DNA of 64,000 bases from the NCBI RefSeq assembly GCF_002443255.2, contig NW_019211455.1:37229472-37293471 (forward strand). The letters are read 5' to 3'. The stretch comes from Varroa destructor (Eukaryota > Arthropoda > Arachnida > Mesostigmata > Varroidae). The stretch's first letter is position 1. The number at the start of each line of letters is the position of its first letter. The notes under the pieces were generated by a model that was not told the DNA's origin, made no database searches, and worked only from the letters and a program-made list of their open reading frames with translations. Shown one piece after another: positions 13,347-25,396 of this stretch. Both the position numbers and the translations under genes were made by a program.

Positions 13347-14862
13347 GTAACTTGACATAAATATTCAAATCGTCAATTAAGAACAAAACGTATTTATATA
13401 TGTACCAGTCATACGACATCTAATAAGATTCATACCAGTATACCTTAGCACAGTATAAGTAGCCATACGTATGCGTTGCCCGAGTTGTATACCCCAACCC
13501 TGAAGGTTTCTTATAAACCGCAGTTGGGATTTAAAGAACGCCAGGGTGAACAGCTAATTTTGTTCACAATGAGACATCTAAAAGGTTCTAAGTAGGAGCA
13601 TGATTTCAGAAGTGCCCTATTGATCATGAGGCAACTCAGGGAAATTCCATAGCACCATTCGTGGCGTAGACAAATAATCTGCTCGTTTAAGTCAGTGCAC
13701 GCATGTGGAAGTTGCAGAGCATATGCTGACTAGGATTCCAACATCAGCATAAAATAGAATAATCGCAAGCTTTCCTTTTATTATTTAGACATGGACTTAC
13801 ACAGAAAGAATCAATCTTGAATGAGAGGAAATATTGAAGCGTGGCGTCGGTTACCAGTTAAGCTTATTCCAAGAACGATTGAGTATTCGTCAGGCATCAT
13901 GTCAAAGTCAGCCAAACAGAGGCAGAATGTAACTCTCCCGAAATCAGAATCAGAAGAAACTACTCTAGTAGATTCATATTAGTGAATTAAAATCTATTAG
14001 CAAATTTACGGCTAGGGAAAATGTACAGGGCACAAAAGAAATCACAAAATCGTCTAGATCGCTACATTCGAATCACAATTAAGATACAATTTATCAGTGC
14101 ATAGAGCCACTTATCTAAAAATTATAGAAATATTAGAATACCACAAAATATTTACAGCAGAATACTTATCCTGGTAAATCCGGAAAAAATATTTAGCGCG
14201 CTCCACCGTTGAAAAACGTTTTTTTGCTAATGCCACTACGCAATGTAAACCGTGGCCAACTAGAAATGGACATGCTAATGCGCACAATGTGCGTTTGAAT
14301 TTGTACTTCGCGCCATCTAGAAGACGATTAGAAAAACAAAAAAATTACACTTATTCGTATTTGAAGCTGCAAAATTAAGTTAAGAAGTTCAAGAATAACC
14401 AAATCAAACAATCGCAATTAGCAAAAAAAGGAAAAGCAATTAAAGAATTCCTAGCAGCACTTTGTCCTAGGCAGCTCAGAAGAGCATTTGTCGAACGAAG
14501 TATGTAACAGCTTTGAAAAATCTTTAATTCGAACTCATACTCAAAGCTTGGGTAATGATAAGAAAAGCGTGTCACACTTATATAGATAAGTAGACACTTT
14601 TAAAATCATTCAATGTCGCGGCAACTCTTCATTTCAGAAAGAGTTGTCACCCACTAGAAAATCCAAAAATAACTAATAACTTATGGTATCAACAAGCGCC
14701 ATCCTCAGCACTTAGATAATATACAATATTATATTCGACAATAAGAAAAAGATGAATAGAAGGAAACAAGTATGAAAGTCTCCAGAAACAGGATATTCAA
14801 TTCGCTTCAGAAGGAAAGAGCATCGTGGACTGCGCAGAAGGTTTCTGCGATTAGGCGCGAAT

Positions 14863-15100
14863 GACAAAGTGCTTAGTCGAAACTCTGAAAAGCTTCATCG
14901 GGCTTTTAGTCGTTGCTGGAATCCGTTTATGCACTATTTTTGGCGTCAGGATCCAAGACAAGATTCGTCATGGCAGGGGCACAGGGAATGAAAGTCTACA
15001 AAGGCGAGTTTACGTATATCGTCGCTGCACCTCATCGCGACCTCGCGTGCTGCTTGCGAAAAATTCGCAGATTTTCCTAAAGCAGAGCGGAAGATCCTAA
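14863..15100 (+). pseudogene. Possible piggyBac-type transposase fragment
   Basis: The plus-strand frame contains ETLKSFIGLLVVAG, which resembles the conserved piggyBac/PGBD segment in which a charged helix is followed by a FIGLL-type hydrophobic motif and a small-residue AG pair. The sequence beyond it does not follow the family, and stops occur in all frames within a few hundred bases, so any element is badly decayed. No terminal repeats or TTAA target pair could be assigned. The call rests on one motif and may be coincidence. Confidence 0.3.
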
Positions 15101-18100
15101 ATAAGGTTGAGATTTAAAGATTTTAAGGATTTATCGAAATTGCATAAAAAGCCATTTTCAGTGATCCTAGACGATCCCTGTATTCTTACTACAGAAATTA
15201 GCGATTGTTTTCAAGAGGAGAATGTCCATTTACTATCGTATCGTTCCAATAAGCTATAGCGACATTTTCAATACCTTTGCGGCTTTTTGGTCTCTATGGA
15301 CTTGTGTTTTATACTTCTTTTTAATCTGAGATCAGTATAAAACATGATACTACTAGGTTATTTTTTGCGGAGTTTAACTGCGTGAAAATTCAATGAGACT
15401 ACGCATACGAATATCGCCTGACGCACAATGACTATTAAAAAATTATTTGCACAATAAGAAAGTACGTTTCACAGATAACTAGTGAGTGGTAGGAAGCGAA
15501 TCGAAGACGGGATCGTGGTGAACGTAAGTCTCATTAAATAAACCTAAGCATCAGGAATGGTATTTTCAGTACATGTAGATAGAGTACTAAAAATAAATTT
15601 TCAGGGAAATTCAGATTTTGTACTGATTACCCATGTGACGGGGTTGGCAGGAATGTCATGCCTTGAAGGCATCGCACCTGACATATAGAGTGCAGCGGTG
15701 GCATCTGTCGACGTGACCACAGTTGTAACCAAAAAAAATGTTTTTACGTTTATTGTGAAATAATTCATCTTACAACGATAAACAGGGTAGAAAAATAAAA
15801 GCCGATTTATGAAGTACTGTATCAAAAAAAAACCAATAGCATACTCTCTTTTTGTTGGTAACGACCGTTCCGTGGTCACGCTTGTGGCGCTACATTCGCC
15901 TGCCAACTATTCACTAACCTTTTATATTTTTGAAAAAAAAAATCGAAGTAACGTTGAGCGTGAGTTTTGCGTTAAGTGCGAAATTGAGTACCTGCTGGCA
16001 GCGCCAATGCTATCGTAGATTTTGTAGTCAATGTCGAGTTTTCGAGTAGTCAAAACTGTTTTGCGAATTATTAGAAAGTCCGGCTTTTATTGTAGGCGAT
16101 TTGGCGCAGTGAGCATGGTCACAAAACAAGTTATGCTGATAAATCGCCTCAGGAAGCTCGCAGAATTTCATCTCACACAAGTCATGCGGAGCCAGTTAAC
16201 TTTTCATGTGTTTACACCACGAGTTCATACTAATTTAAATTATTAGATTGTTTTGTAAGTACTGTCAAGTTAGTGAGAATATAGAGATGTTGTTGCTAGT
16301 ATAGGCGCATTGACAGACTAAACTCTTCGATTTTTATTTACTACTATTTACCCACACAGCCCCCGACAGAATGCGATACCGCCAGTGTGCATCTCTGGCA
16401 TAAGTGGGTATGCAGGTTTGCGTTCGCAGTCCATTGTCAATGCACCTGGAACCGATCAGGCAGTGGTATAAGCACGTCTGGACCCCAAATGACGGTTGCT
16501 AAAATGTGAGACTTTCAGTCATTACTTACGACCCTTCTACTCAAGCGCTATGAGCCCAATGAAATCTGTCAGGTCATCCAGGCCTTATGGGCGATCTCTC
16601 CTCTTTCTGAAAAAAACAGGTTGCGACCGCTTCAAAATTTGGGGCGCTCTCCGATGCGGGCCTTACGTGAAGTCACTGCGTTCACAACAACAGGGATCAT
16701 TTTGAAATCTTATTTAGAGTAGAGAAGAATCGTTGTAAGGGTTTGAATTCGGGGTGTGAAAAACTAAGGGGAAAAGCCCTAAATGGGTCAAAAAAGGCTC
16801 AATGAAAGCATTTGCTAGCAACTTGGCATTTTAAGCTAATCGTACTACGGTAGGCGTCTACCGAGAATTTCCTGGATACTTACTTCTTGCACGCCGCATC
16901 TTAGTACGATCTTGCCTAGCCGCAGCTGTCTGTTAATTTCACCAGTCCTTGAGATGCACAGGTTCAAATGCGCTGAAATGAACAAAATGCCAGTTGCATT
17001 TACGACAGATTCGTGCAAGCATCCTCTGTAGATCTTTAGACGGATATTGTTGAGTAGTCTATCTAGTTTGTGAGCGCTTCGATGGGTCTGGTTCTGAATC
17101 AGGGGTATATGCCAAGGAAGGGTTCGATGTGCAGCTAAGTAAGGTTACTTCGTTTGATAGGGGCTTACAAAACGTCATTCTGGCACGTACAAATCATCGG
17201 GGATTCGTGTCCGTTTTCGTGCATGTTCTCTCGTTGCCTGTGTTATGTACCATGCGGTTCTTTGTTACGTACTATTTAATCAATGAGTGCCCTCTGTGGT
17301 TTTATCTCTTAGATGTCTACACCGAAAAAGATGGATTGAGGTTTCTAAGCAAGCGATTTGTGGGAGAAGTCTGGAAAGCCGAAGTAAGTACTTTTAAAAT
17401 CCGTCTATGTCGCAGTTTTAGCCAATGTAAAAAGAATATATCCACCCAGTATTAGCGAACTTCGCGTACAAAAATGTTTTAATCATCGGTCGGCCAGTTC
17501 GGCTTTGTGTTGGCCAAAACAACAGTGCTTGGTTCACTGACCGATCTTGATATTGTTGGTAGCAGATCGGCGCAGCGAAGATCGCCGGAATCTCAAAGAG
17601 AAGCAAAGCTTCGGCCGGCTGTGAGGGATAGGGCTTCAAACCCTGCAAGGACCATAGACGACGCTGCTTTGGTGATGGGGCTAAAGGTGTTAGCAAGGCG
17701 GAGAACCCAGAAGCAGATGGCGGTCAAATAATTCCATAGGCATCTAGCAAGTCTATTATTGAATCGTTATACCTGTCTATTTGAAGATCGGACCGATAGA
17801 GAGTGAACTTGATGGAGGGAATGATTCCGACGAGAGTAGGGCTCACTGTTTGGCCGATGGTAAGCCGAAATTTTTTTTTTTAATATTTAGGTTTCGAAAA
17901 TATCCAGATGAAGTGTGTTCATCGTATACAAGATGGAAACAAAAGTCCAATCAGCTGAGTATCGCTTTTAAGGCGAAAAAGCCTGATGAAAAAAAACGAA
18001 CCTTTCCACCTTTTGTCCTTCTAGAAGCTGTAAAGCGAGTAGAATTTAAACGATTGCAACATACGTAGTTAACACAGAGATAAGTTGTCGACGCTTTCTT

Positions 18101-21100
18101 GATACCGTGTTTGGTCAACTTCGAGCCATAGGAGGAACTATTTCAAATAGCTAATTAATTTGGGAGTTGACGATTGGACAAAACGATGTGATCCGTGAAC
18201 ATTATGGTGAAATATTAAGACGCAGGAAAAACAAGAATTCATTGTTGCAGCTCTTCCGTTTCGTCATTTTCATACCATTTATTATAGTTCACTAGTACTA
18301 AGCAACGTTATTTTCCACCTAGGCTTCGCCCAAACTACAGGCTCACCATCTACGTTTTGAAAATAGATTCTCCGTTTAATCAAAGTCTCACGATTTTTCT
18401 CTGCTGTTTTCAATAAGCGTTTAAAGTGGATCGAGAGAAAGCTTTGAGTCGTTGGGTGATCTTTATCATTAAGCATTTAATACAGCCTTAAGATTGGCCG
18501 AAATCTCCTTTATGACCAAAGGTCCTGGAATGTAGCAGACAAGGGTTAGAAGCTGGCTGGGTGCCGCGGCAATCGTATTATATGTCAGTTTGTGGGCAGC
18601 TTAAAGAACAACGATAACAGCAACATGTTAGTTGATAACATATCCTTAGACACACGGATAACACCAGGTTTTCGTGATATAGAAATAAGTCAAATCCTAA
18701 TGTCAGAGCACAGAGAAAGCATTGAGGAAGTTCATCCGTCAGAGAATATCATTCGCGTCGCGCATACATTTTCATTAGATGGTTGTATACATTATGACCA
18801 ATGCCGGAAGTTGACAAAGATAGATACATTGTTTGTCTTAAATCCTAGCTTTTATTCAACATTACTAACGTTGCCAACATTTACCAAAGCACTACATTAG
18901 AGGAACGATATCTGAGTTAAGAATGAGCAAAAATGATCATTCTCTAAAAACGGGAACTCACTGGCAACCAATAGCATAGCAGACCGGCCCCGAAAACACT
19001 CGTAAATTCACATTTAGTTGCCATTACAATAAATGAAGTATATATATTTAATTTTACAAATGCGGTTCGCCTGCCAATTATCATTAGCATCTGCTGAGTT
19101 CATTTCAAGCATAGCTTCGTTACCTGGATTTTTTTAAGCTGACCGTCGATTGCATTCCAATACGACTCGTTTCCTGGAATCGGCTTTTGATATTACAATC
19201 AGAGTTAGCAAAACCTTGCTGAGGTTCTTCCAGCCGACCTGAAGTTTTCACATGCAGTCCTAAACAACGTTTCAAAGGTCTAACAGCCCGTTTCAGTACG
19301 AAACGAGGCGTGGCTGCGCCTAGTTAGGAAGCTATGCAATCTCATATTTCTCTAAGTTTAGTAGGCAAACGCGCTACCAGCGGGACACTTTGAGCACGGT
19401 TCTAAGCGAAAGGACTACAAGTGTGGGGCTTCTTCAGAGTGGCCATCCAAAGGCGCTGGTTGGAAGCGTCCATTTGTTTGAGTGGATTATTCTGCATCCG
19501 TTCTCTTCCTTTTTTCAAATAGCGTACATTATGCATCTTTTATGCGTTGTCGACACATCGGATTGAATAAACCCGTCGAAGCTAGCGTAAACGATGATTT
19601 GTCTGTCATCGCTCACTTCAACGAAGTGACGTTCTTGCAAGTCCGACACCGCGAGTGAGCGACCTACGACACCCTACTGAATAACATAACACGCATGACG
19701 GCACAGAAAAATCTGATTTTATGGTCCTCATACAACGTAATCTTGCATCAGGATTCTTCTGTTTGTACTACGTAATGTATATCGCATTACATTGTATTAT
19801 ATAATTAGTTAATTTGAAAATAATACAAATGAGATAGTAAAGAGCTCCTGGTGAGGAGGAAAATTACATACGTTAAAATGACAACGGTAAAATCAGTTTT
19901 GACCTAAAAACTTTTTATTTGTATTGTAAACGTACTTAACATCTTCAGCTGATGACCCGTTTTGGCTCATTAACAAGTATTGTAATAAAGTTTCAATTAG
20001 AGCCACTATCTCAGGAAGAGTGGAGAAGAAATATGCGATAAAAAGTTTTCCACGTATCAGTAATATAATTGATAATTCAAAGTACCTAACATCCTTTCAT
20101 TATTCACTGACCAATATTCTCAAACCAGCATATCGAACAATATTATAACCAAATTATAAGCTATTCCAATTCGTGACTTGCAATATTGCTTAAGTTTATA
20201 ATTTTATAAGTACCTTCAAGTGTTCGTTGAATAATACTAAGTACTCCTGAACATATTCTTCTAGTCTTAGGAACTTAAAGCTTATTTTAGTGGACACCAA
20301 TATACGAGCTACATATTTATAGCCATTATAATGTGTACAATGATTTTCATTTTAGTTAAGATTCAATCATACCTGTTACTTTTTTCAACTTACGAAAAAG
20401 CTTCTTATAATTTAACCAAAATATAATTTCAACGTATATAGAAATACTCAATCTATAAACATTCATAGCATGGACTTTTTAGAATAAATCATCCGCGAAT
20501 GAAACGTCCCGTTGATGGTTATGAAAACAGGTTAATTCGATCATAAAGGACTGCCACGCCCTGTTCCAGGTCAATGCAGTCCGCGAATTTATTATTTGCT
20601 TTATGAATTCAGGCAAAAAGTTTATGTAGCCAAAAGACTGTCAATATTAGACGAAAGGATTGCACCTTGTCCTTTTTATTACGCATGAAGTAGCTAGCCG
20701 TTCCTTAAATGAAAATATTATCACTATTTCTACAATTAAGTATGTGTTCGATTCAGTAACCATAATATTGTCAATATGATCGACTACATTTAGGTATTAA
20801 TACAATTAAAATTCGAGCTCAGTCTTTCTGAGGGTGGTAAAGCTTAGAACTCTATAAATATTTTTTCAATGAAATTGCATGTAACGAACTTCGGTCGCCT
20901 TCATGGTGAATATGAATAGGAATGAATAAGGCACAGCTGTTTTTGAATTACCTGACAGTCAAGCCATTCTGTTCCTAAGATGCATCACGCTTGCAATTAG
21001 AAAGGCATTATGTTAATTATAGTTAACTGGCACTCACCAGCGAGCGAACTTTATCACTTATATACATATTGCACACTCTAGTATCCACTAAACATCTAAT

Positions 21101-21524
21101 AAATCACTAAACATTTAATGGACAACTTTAAAGTTAACTGCGTGAGTGTAGGTACGATCAGTTACAGTGGTTAGGGATTCTTTACAAGTCTCACAGTTAC
21201 TCAAGTTACTGGTCAATTTATAAGGAGTCTTCTTAATGGTCTAATTTCATTTCAGGTCTAACAGATTTTCTAAATGGCCAACCAGCGTCAATACGCGATT
21301 TCAGTTCTCCCTATCTCATCCTTTGGTTTTGGTAGCTGTTACTACTACCTAATCGGCCTTATCGAATATTATTACCATAATGTTTTTTTTTTTTAACGTC
21401 TTTAGCTATCCCCCTTGGATGAACAAATTTTCAGAATCGCCTCTTCGATATAACCTCGAAAAATGATTCTATTAGACCTCTAACAGAACCCTAAAACGGC
21501 GATAGGCAATATGCCGTAGTAGTC

Positions 21525-21546
21525 ATAATAATAATAATAATAATAA
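21525..21546. repeat. (AAT)n microsatellite
   Basis: About seven tandem copies of ATA/AAT run without interruption in an AT-rich, gene-free stretch. Confidence 0.85.
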
Positions 21547-22005
21547 CGTTATATTCATAATTACGATGGCACCGAACTCAAAGAGATCTATTATTATCCA
21601 TTAGCTACCCAGAGTACGTATATCATTCTTTTAGTCCACTCTCTTGAAAACGGATTGATTTGGCCTTAAAATGCGACAATTTTCAATGAAAATAAGGAAT
21701 TATCGTAAGTGATTTAGTTTTGATTACTAACAAAAGTTTTATTCCATTCTCCCCTTGCATACATGATAGCTGATATCGCTTTTTTGCAGTTTTTCTTACT
21801 CCATACGGGGCGCCGTTAAATACATATTTACAAAAGACAAATATACTACTATTGATAACCGTTAATAAATATGCAAGCTTCTCTGTCTTTCATTTCACTA
21901 AAAATCAAACGCTGGAATATAACCTACAATAGTAATATTACATTCAATAAATATATTTACATTTATTTAATGGATAATGTTTTTGGTACACATAAATTAA
22001 AATAA

Positions 22006-22965
22006 TTAGTTAGTAATATCATAATCTGCCGCTTGCAGGCTTCTTTGCCTGATGTGATCCTTGTACGCCCTGTATTCAATCTTACGTGACTTTACGACAT
22101 ACGGCATTTTCGACTCAAGTGCAGTATGCTGCTTGCAACCAGTGATGGCATGGCACGAAACTGCGTCGGTCTCGACAGGACTTGCAATATATGTCAGATT
22201 GTGTGAGACTTTACAATCCTTATTTTGTTCCAACTTGTATAAAAATGCTACACTTCCGGTCATCGAATCATACGCAAATTGCAGGTAGGTTAAAAGTAAA
22301 ACGGATTTAGTAGCTGATCAGGCCTAAATGTGATCCATTTGAGCGTTTTTCGACGGCGTTATCAGCCATTGGTTTACTCCTTCCTGAGAAAGTTGTCCGA
22401 GAACATTTTGCATAGAACGTGTTTAACTTGATTAAGGTGATCTTATGGATCGTCGCCCGAACTTGCGATCAACATGTCATACAGCCGACGCACCGCTCCA
22501 CGTTAATTCCTGACCACCATTTCTAAGCCGAAGCTGGAAATATGCGTCAATAAATAAACCATGTTTTCGAATGCTCCTTCGGCCGGTCTATGTTATGTTT
22601 CGTTTCGGCTTCTGACGTCACAGCCTAGGGTATTCAGGCCCGGCCTCTTTTAGCTCCAGCTTCAGTTTATTATTGTCTGCTGCGGAAAGCTGTCAAGCGC
22701 ATGTTTTTTATAGTCTTTCTAGGAGTAGTTTTAGCTCACCTCGATTCTGTTCCTTTCATGATGAAGCTAAATCACCCTGAGCAGCCAATTGAACACGAAG
22801 CGCAGATATCTGAAAATTCTCAAGAACTTTTTGATTTGTCATTACTACCCATGCCCGGAACTCCGTGATATTATCGTTAGTCTTCATCTGATAGGTTACC
22901 TTGCCTTCAGCTTCGATGCAGTGCTTCGAGGAATAGGAGGCAGGCGGGATAGTGTCCAGGTGCAT
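22006..22965 (-). CDS. Candidate two-exon gene, cysteine-containing protein, unrecognised
   Basis: Two minus-strand open segments have coding-like composition and compatible phase. The upstream one (about 22965-22771, ATG at 22965) ends at CAGG|GTGATT. The downstream one (about 22315-22006) could be entered at a GATCAG acceptor that restores an alanine codon. It contains an ATG at 22263, cysteines, and an N-x-T site (NLT) followed by a charged tail ending in TAA at 22006. The acceptor lacks a good pyrimidine tract, and a competing plus-strand frame (22061-22283) ends in a strong CAG|GTAGGT donor, so strand is uncertain. I do not recognise the protein. Confidence 0.25.
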
Positions 22966-24106
22966 TTGTGGACAGCTTGACGTTACCTAGCGGACTACTT
23001 CTTAGCCGTATCACTGTGCACGAAAAGGCCAAGTCAATCATTGGCACCCGTCGTACCTTTAATTTTGCATATATTGACGAACAACTTCTCAGACGGTTGC
23101 CAGAAGTATATTTGGCTTTATAGATGTAGTTACGACATATCCGTTATCGCAGTTGACGCCTCTCTCTCTAATCTCATGTATCCCACTCTGTCCTAGTTCG
23201 GACCTTTTCTCTAAGGGGTCCTGTCCTTCTCGCAACAGATCTACGTTTTGCTGCGTGCCTTTTTATCAGCACCAGCACAAAGCACGCAGTGTGTGATACG
23301 TCCCCGTAGAACACGCTAATAGCTGTCGACATGATGGCGTTTGGCGCTGCTGTCGAATCAGTTTTTTGTGTGGTCTCCGACACTAGCTAGAACTTTCATA
23401 TTCCTGCCTTTGTCTCAAGTGTCTGTACGCACTTAGCTGAACAAATATACGTAATGCCCATTTTTCAAGTCCCAAAACTTTCTGTAGCACTTTGTCGAAC
23501 GTAGCCTTTTTTCGAAGTCTTAGACACATGGACAATTTCTGTATCGGGGTACTGGCACACTTTCAAATAACGATAACGTCAAGGACTTCGTGCTAGTTGA
23601 TTATTATAGCAATTAAGCAACCTTTGGCAACCGCGCCAAACTACTCCGCTGCTATTTTTGGGGTCCCTGGAATAAATTACTTATTCGGCACCACTGGTCT
23701 TACACACCGTCTAGTGCTTTCTTCTCCGCTTGTTTCAATTCTGCACACAGCATTTGCTTATTCCGGACTAAATCAACAGAGAACAATCAACAACTTAAAG
23801 TAACTGAACGGCTAACAAGCCCGGATACCACCCGTATTATGATGACGAATATATAATTACCTTTGTTTAACATTCCATAAAATGTTATCTATTATATAAT
23901 TACGTAAACCTTATGATCAGTTTTAAGCTATTCGCGATACGTTAAGGACCGTATATATGTGGTTCAAAGAGGAATATAAAATTACATTCGATTGGCTACC
24001 TGAACGGTTTCATTAAAAATACAGTTTTAGTTATGGATATGGAACAATTTATTACACTAGAATTTTATATCAATTGTTATTTTGTCTACTTATATATTAA
24101 TTTAAT
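22966..24106. other. Intergenic; 3' flank of the transporter gene
   Basis: No recognisable gene. Short open frames at 23174-23383 (minus) and 23597-23803 (plus) have no supporting features. The right edge should hold the 3' UTR of the SLC18B1-like gene; a minus-strand AATAAA lies at about 24048-24053, some 55 bases past its stop. Confidence 0.55.
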
Positions 24107-25396
24107 TTATGCTGGTGGTGGCTTTGAAGGGACATTAGACTTAGTGAAGAATATGGCCGCTACAAAACCTAAGGTTACAACGATCGTTTGCGCAGTGTTC
24201 ACGGCGACCACTGTTTCATAGCTAGAGAAATCTAGAATAATTCCAGCGACAAGCGGGCCAAGCGTGCTACCTAAAGCAGTCATCGGCGTGAAAATGGCTG
24301 ATAGTACCGCGTACGTCTCTTTTGTTTCGGCTCCATTAGCGAGGTACTTCAGCGAGTGTAGGTAACAGCAGACATATGCGGGCCCTGTGCCGAATCCGAA
24401 AAGAGCCTGCGCCATATAAATCGTTTGCCTTGTTTGTTTGATAGGCATCAGGGGTGCCTGAATGGCCAGTGCCACTACGATGAGAATCTGGCCTGGTAGA
24501 ACTAGACAACGCGGATCTGCCACTTTGCGCGACAGGTAACCGAGAACTAAGCTTGAAAAAGCATACAAACTACCAGCATAAAAAAACACGAAGCCGGATT
24601 CCGACGCGCTCATTCCGAACTTTTCGTTAAGTCGGAACGCCAACGTCGATTCGTTAAACGAAACGAGCATGGACGTGTTAAACGCGCAGATGATGTTCAT
24701 GATAATCGGGGCTTTCATGGCTGACCACATACTGGGCGGCTTATCATTCACCGTGTCGAGTGGAATCGGTCTTGGCTTAGGAAAAATGAGGAGACCCAGA
24801 ACGGTTAACACCAGAAGTGCTCCGCCTAACGTCAGGAACGGCAGGGTAAATCCGCCATAATCGTAGAGTATGCCACTTATTGCTGGCCCTACCATAACAG
24901 ATACCCCGTATACTGTCTCAATGATAGGAATGACGATATGATTAATCTCGCTCATCTCAGCGCCAACAATGATATACAGCATGAAGAAACCTATGGCACA
25001 GCCGATAGCTTCTAAAAGGCGCATGGCAAGAGCAGACCCGAAAAATGGATAGCCGCTTGGTACTTTACTTACTGCGGCCATGACCATGCAGAAAATCGCG
25101 TCTACTGCCCAGCCAAAGAATAGGATCATTTTGTCCATGAAACGTCGCGTTGTAACTAGCTTCGCGGTGATTGGTGTTACAAATATAATGACGAAGCAGT
25201 AAGATCCCATAATTATCCCGTGCTGACTGGAGGAAAGGTCTTTTTCAACAAGAGCATACTTGTTGAAGAACGATGTTAGATGAGAATAGGTCGAACCCTG
25301 AAGAAAGCAGCCTACAAGAATGAAGAAAAGCACCACGGTTCTCTTCCCAAGTGGCAATGGTGATGATTTTCCGTGCACTGTAGCTGGCCCGCACAT
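24107..25396 (-). CDS. SLC18B1-like major facilitator transporter, intronless
   Basis: This single open frame encodes 429 residues from the ATG at 25396, starting MCGPATVHGK; the frame is open a further 11 codons upstream but has no ATG there. Length matches the MFS and the SLC18B1 vesicular polyamine/amine transporter group (human about 456). Twelve hydrophobic segments are visible in two halves separated by a polar loop near 205-230. The clearest family mark is the antiporter motif C in TM5 at about 163-182 (GVSVMVGPAISGILYDYGG). The loop 2-3 region (PITAKLVTTRRFMDK) is a degenerate MFS motif A. Substrate cannot be deduced; arthropods have several such paralogues. The coding region lacks introns, unlike BRAP and ATP13A1 in this window. 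A GAAATCAG acceptor-like site around 25450 could mark a 5' UTR intron. Alternative: another orphan MFS of the SLC18 type. Confidence 0.88.
   Translation of the reverse strand: MCGPATVHGKSSPLPLGKRTVVLFFILVGCFLQGSTYSHLTSFFNKYALVEKDLSSSQHGIIMGSYCFVIIFVTPITAKLVTTRRFMDKMILFFGWAVDAIFCMVMAAVSKVPSGYPFFGSALAMRLLEAIGCAIGFFMLYIIVGAEMSEINHIVIPIIETVYGVSVMVGPAISGILYDYGGFTLPFLTLGGALLVLTVLGLLIFPKPRPIPLDTVNDKPPSMWSAMKAPIIMNIICAFNTSMLVSFNESTLAFRLNEKFGMSASESGFVFFYAGSLYAFSSLVLGYLSRKVADPRCLVLPGQILIVVALAIQAPLMPIKQTRQTIYMAQALFGFGTGPAYVCCYLHSLKYLANGAETKETYAVLSAIFTPMTALGSTLGPLVAGIILDFSSYETVVAVNTAQTIVVTLGFVAAIFFTKSNVPSKPPPA

Larger units (their letters stand above)
13351..22005. other. Long gene-poor stretch with degraded repeats
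   Basis: No recognisable host gene is visible over more than 8 kb. Possible transposase debris at 14863-15100 is listed separately. A 55-codon ATG frame on the minus strand (15768-15601) begins with a hydrophobic segment that could be a signal peptide, but nothing else supports it. Frames at 17.1-18.9 kb (for example plus 18592-18900, without an early ATG) are unrecognised. The segment 19.0-22.0 kb is very AT-rich and looks empty apart from an (AAT)n tract. Confidence 0.5.

Noticed and set aside
24669..24860. Plus-strand frame within the transporter
   Set aside because: Shadow of the SLC18B1-like gene on the opposite strand.
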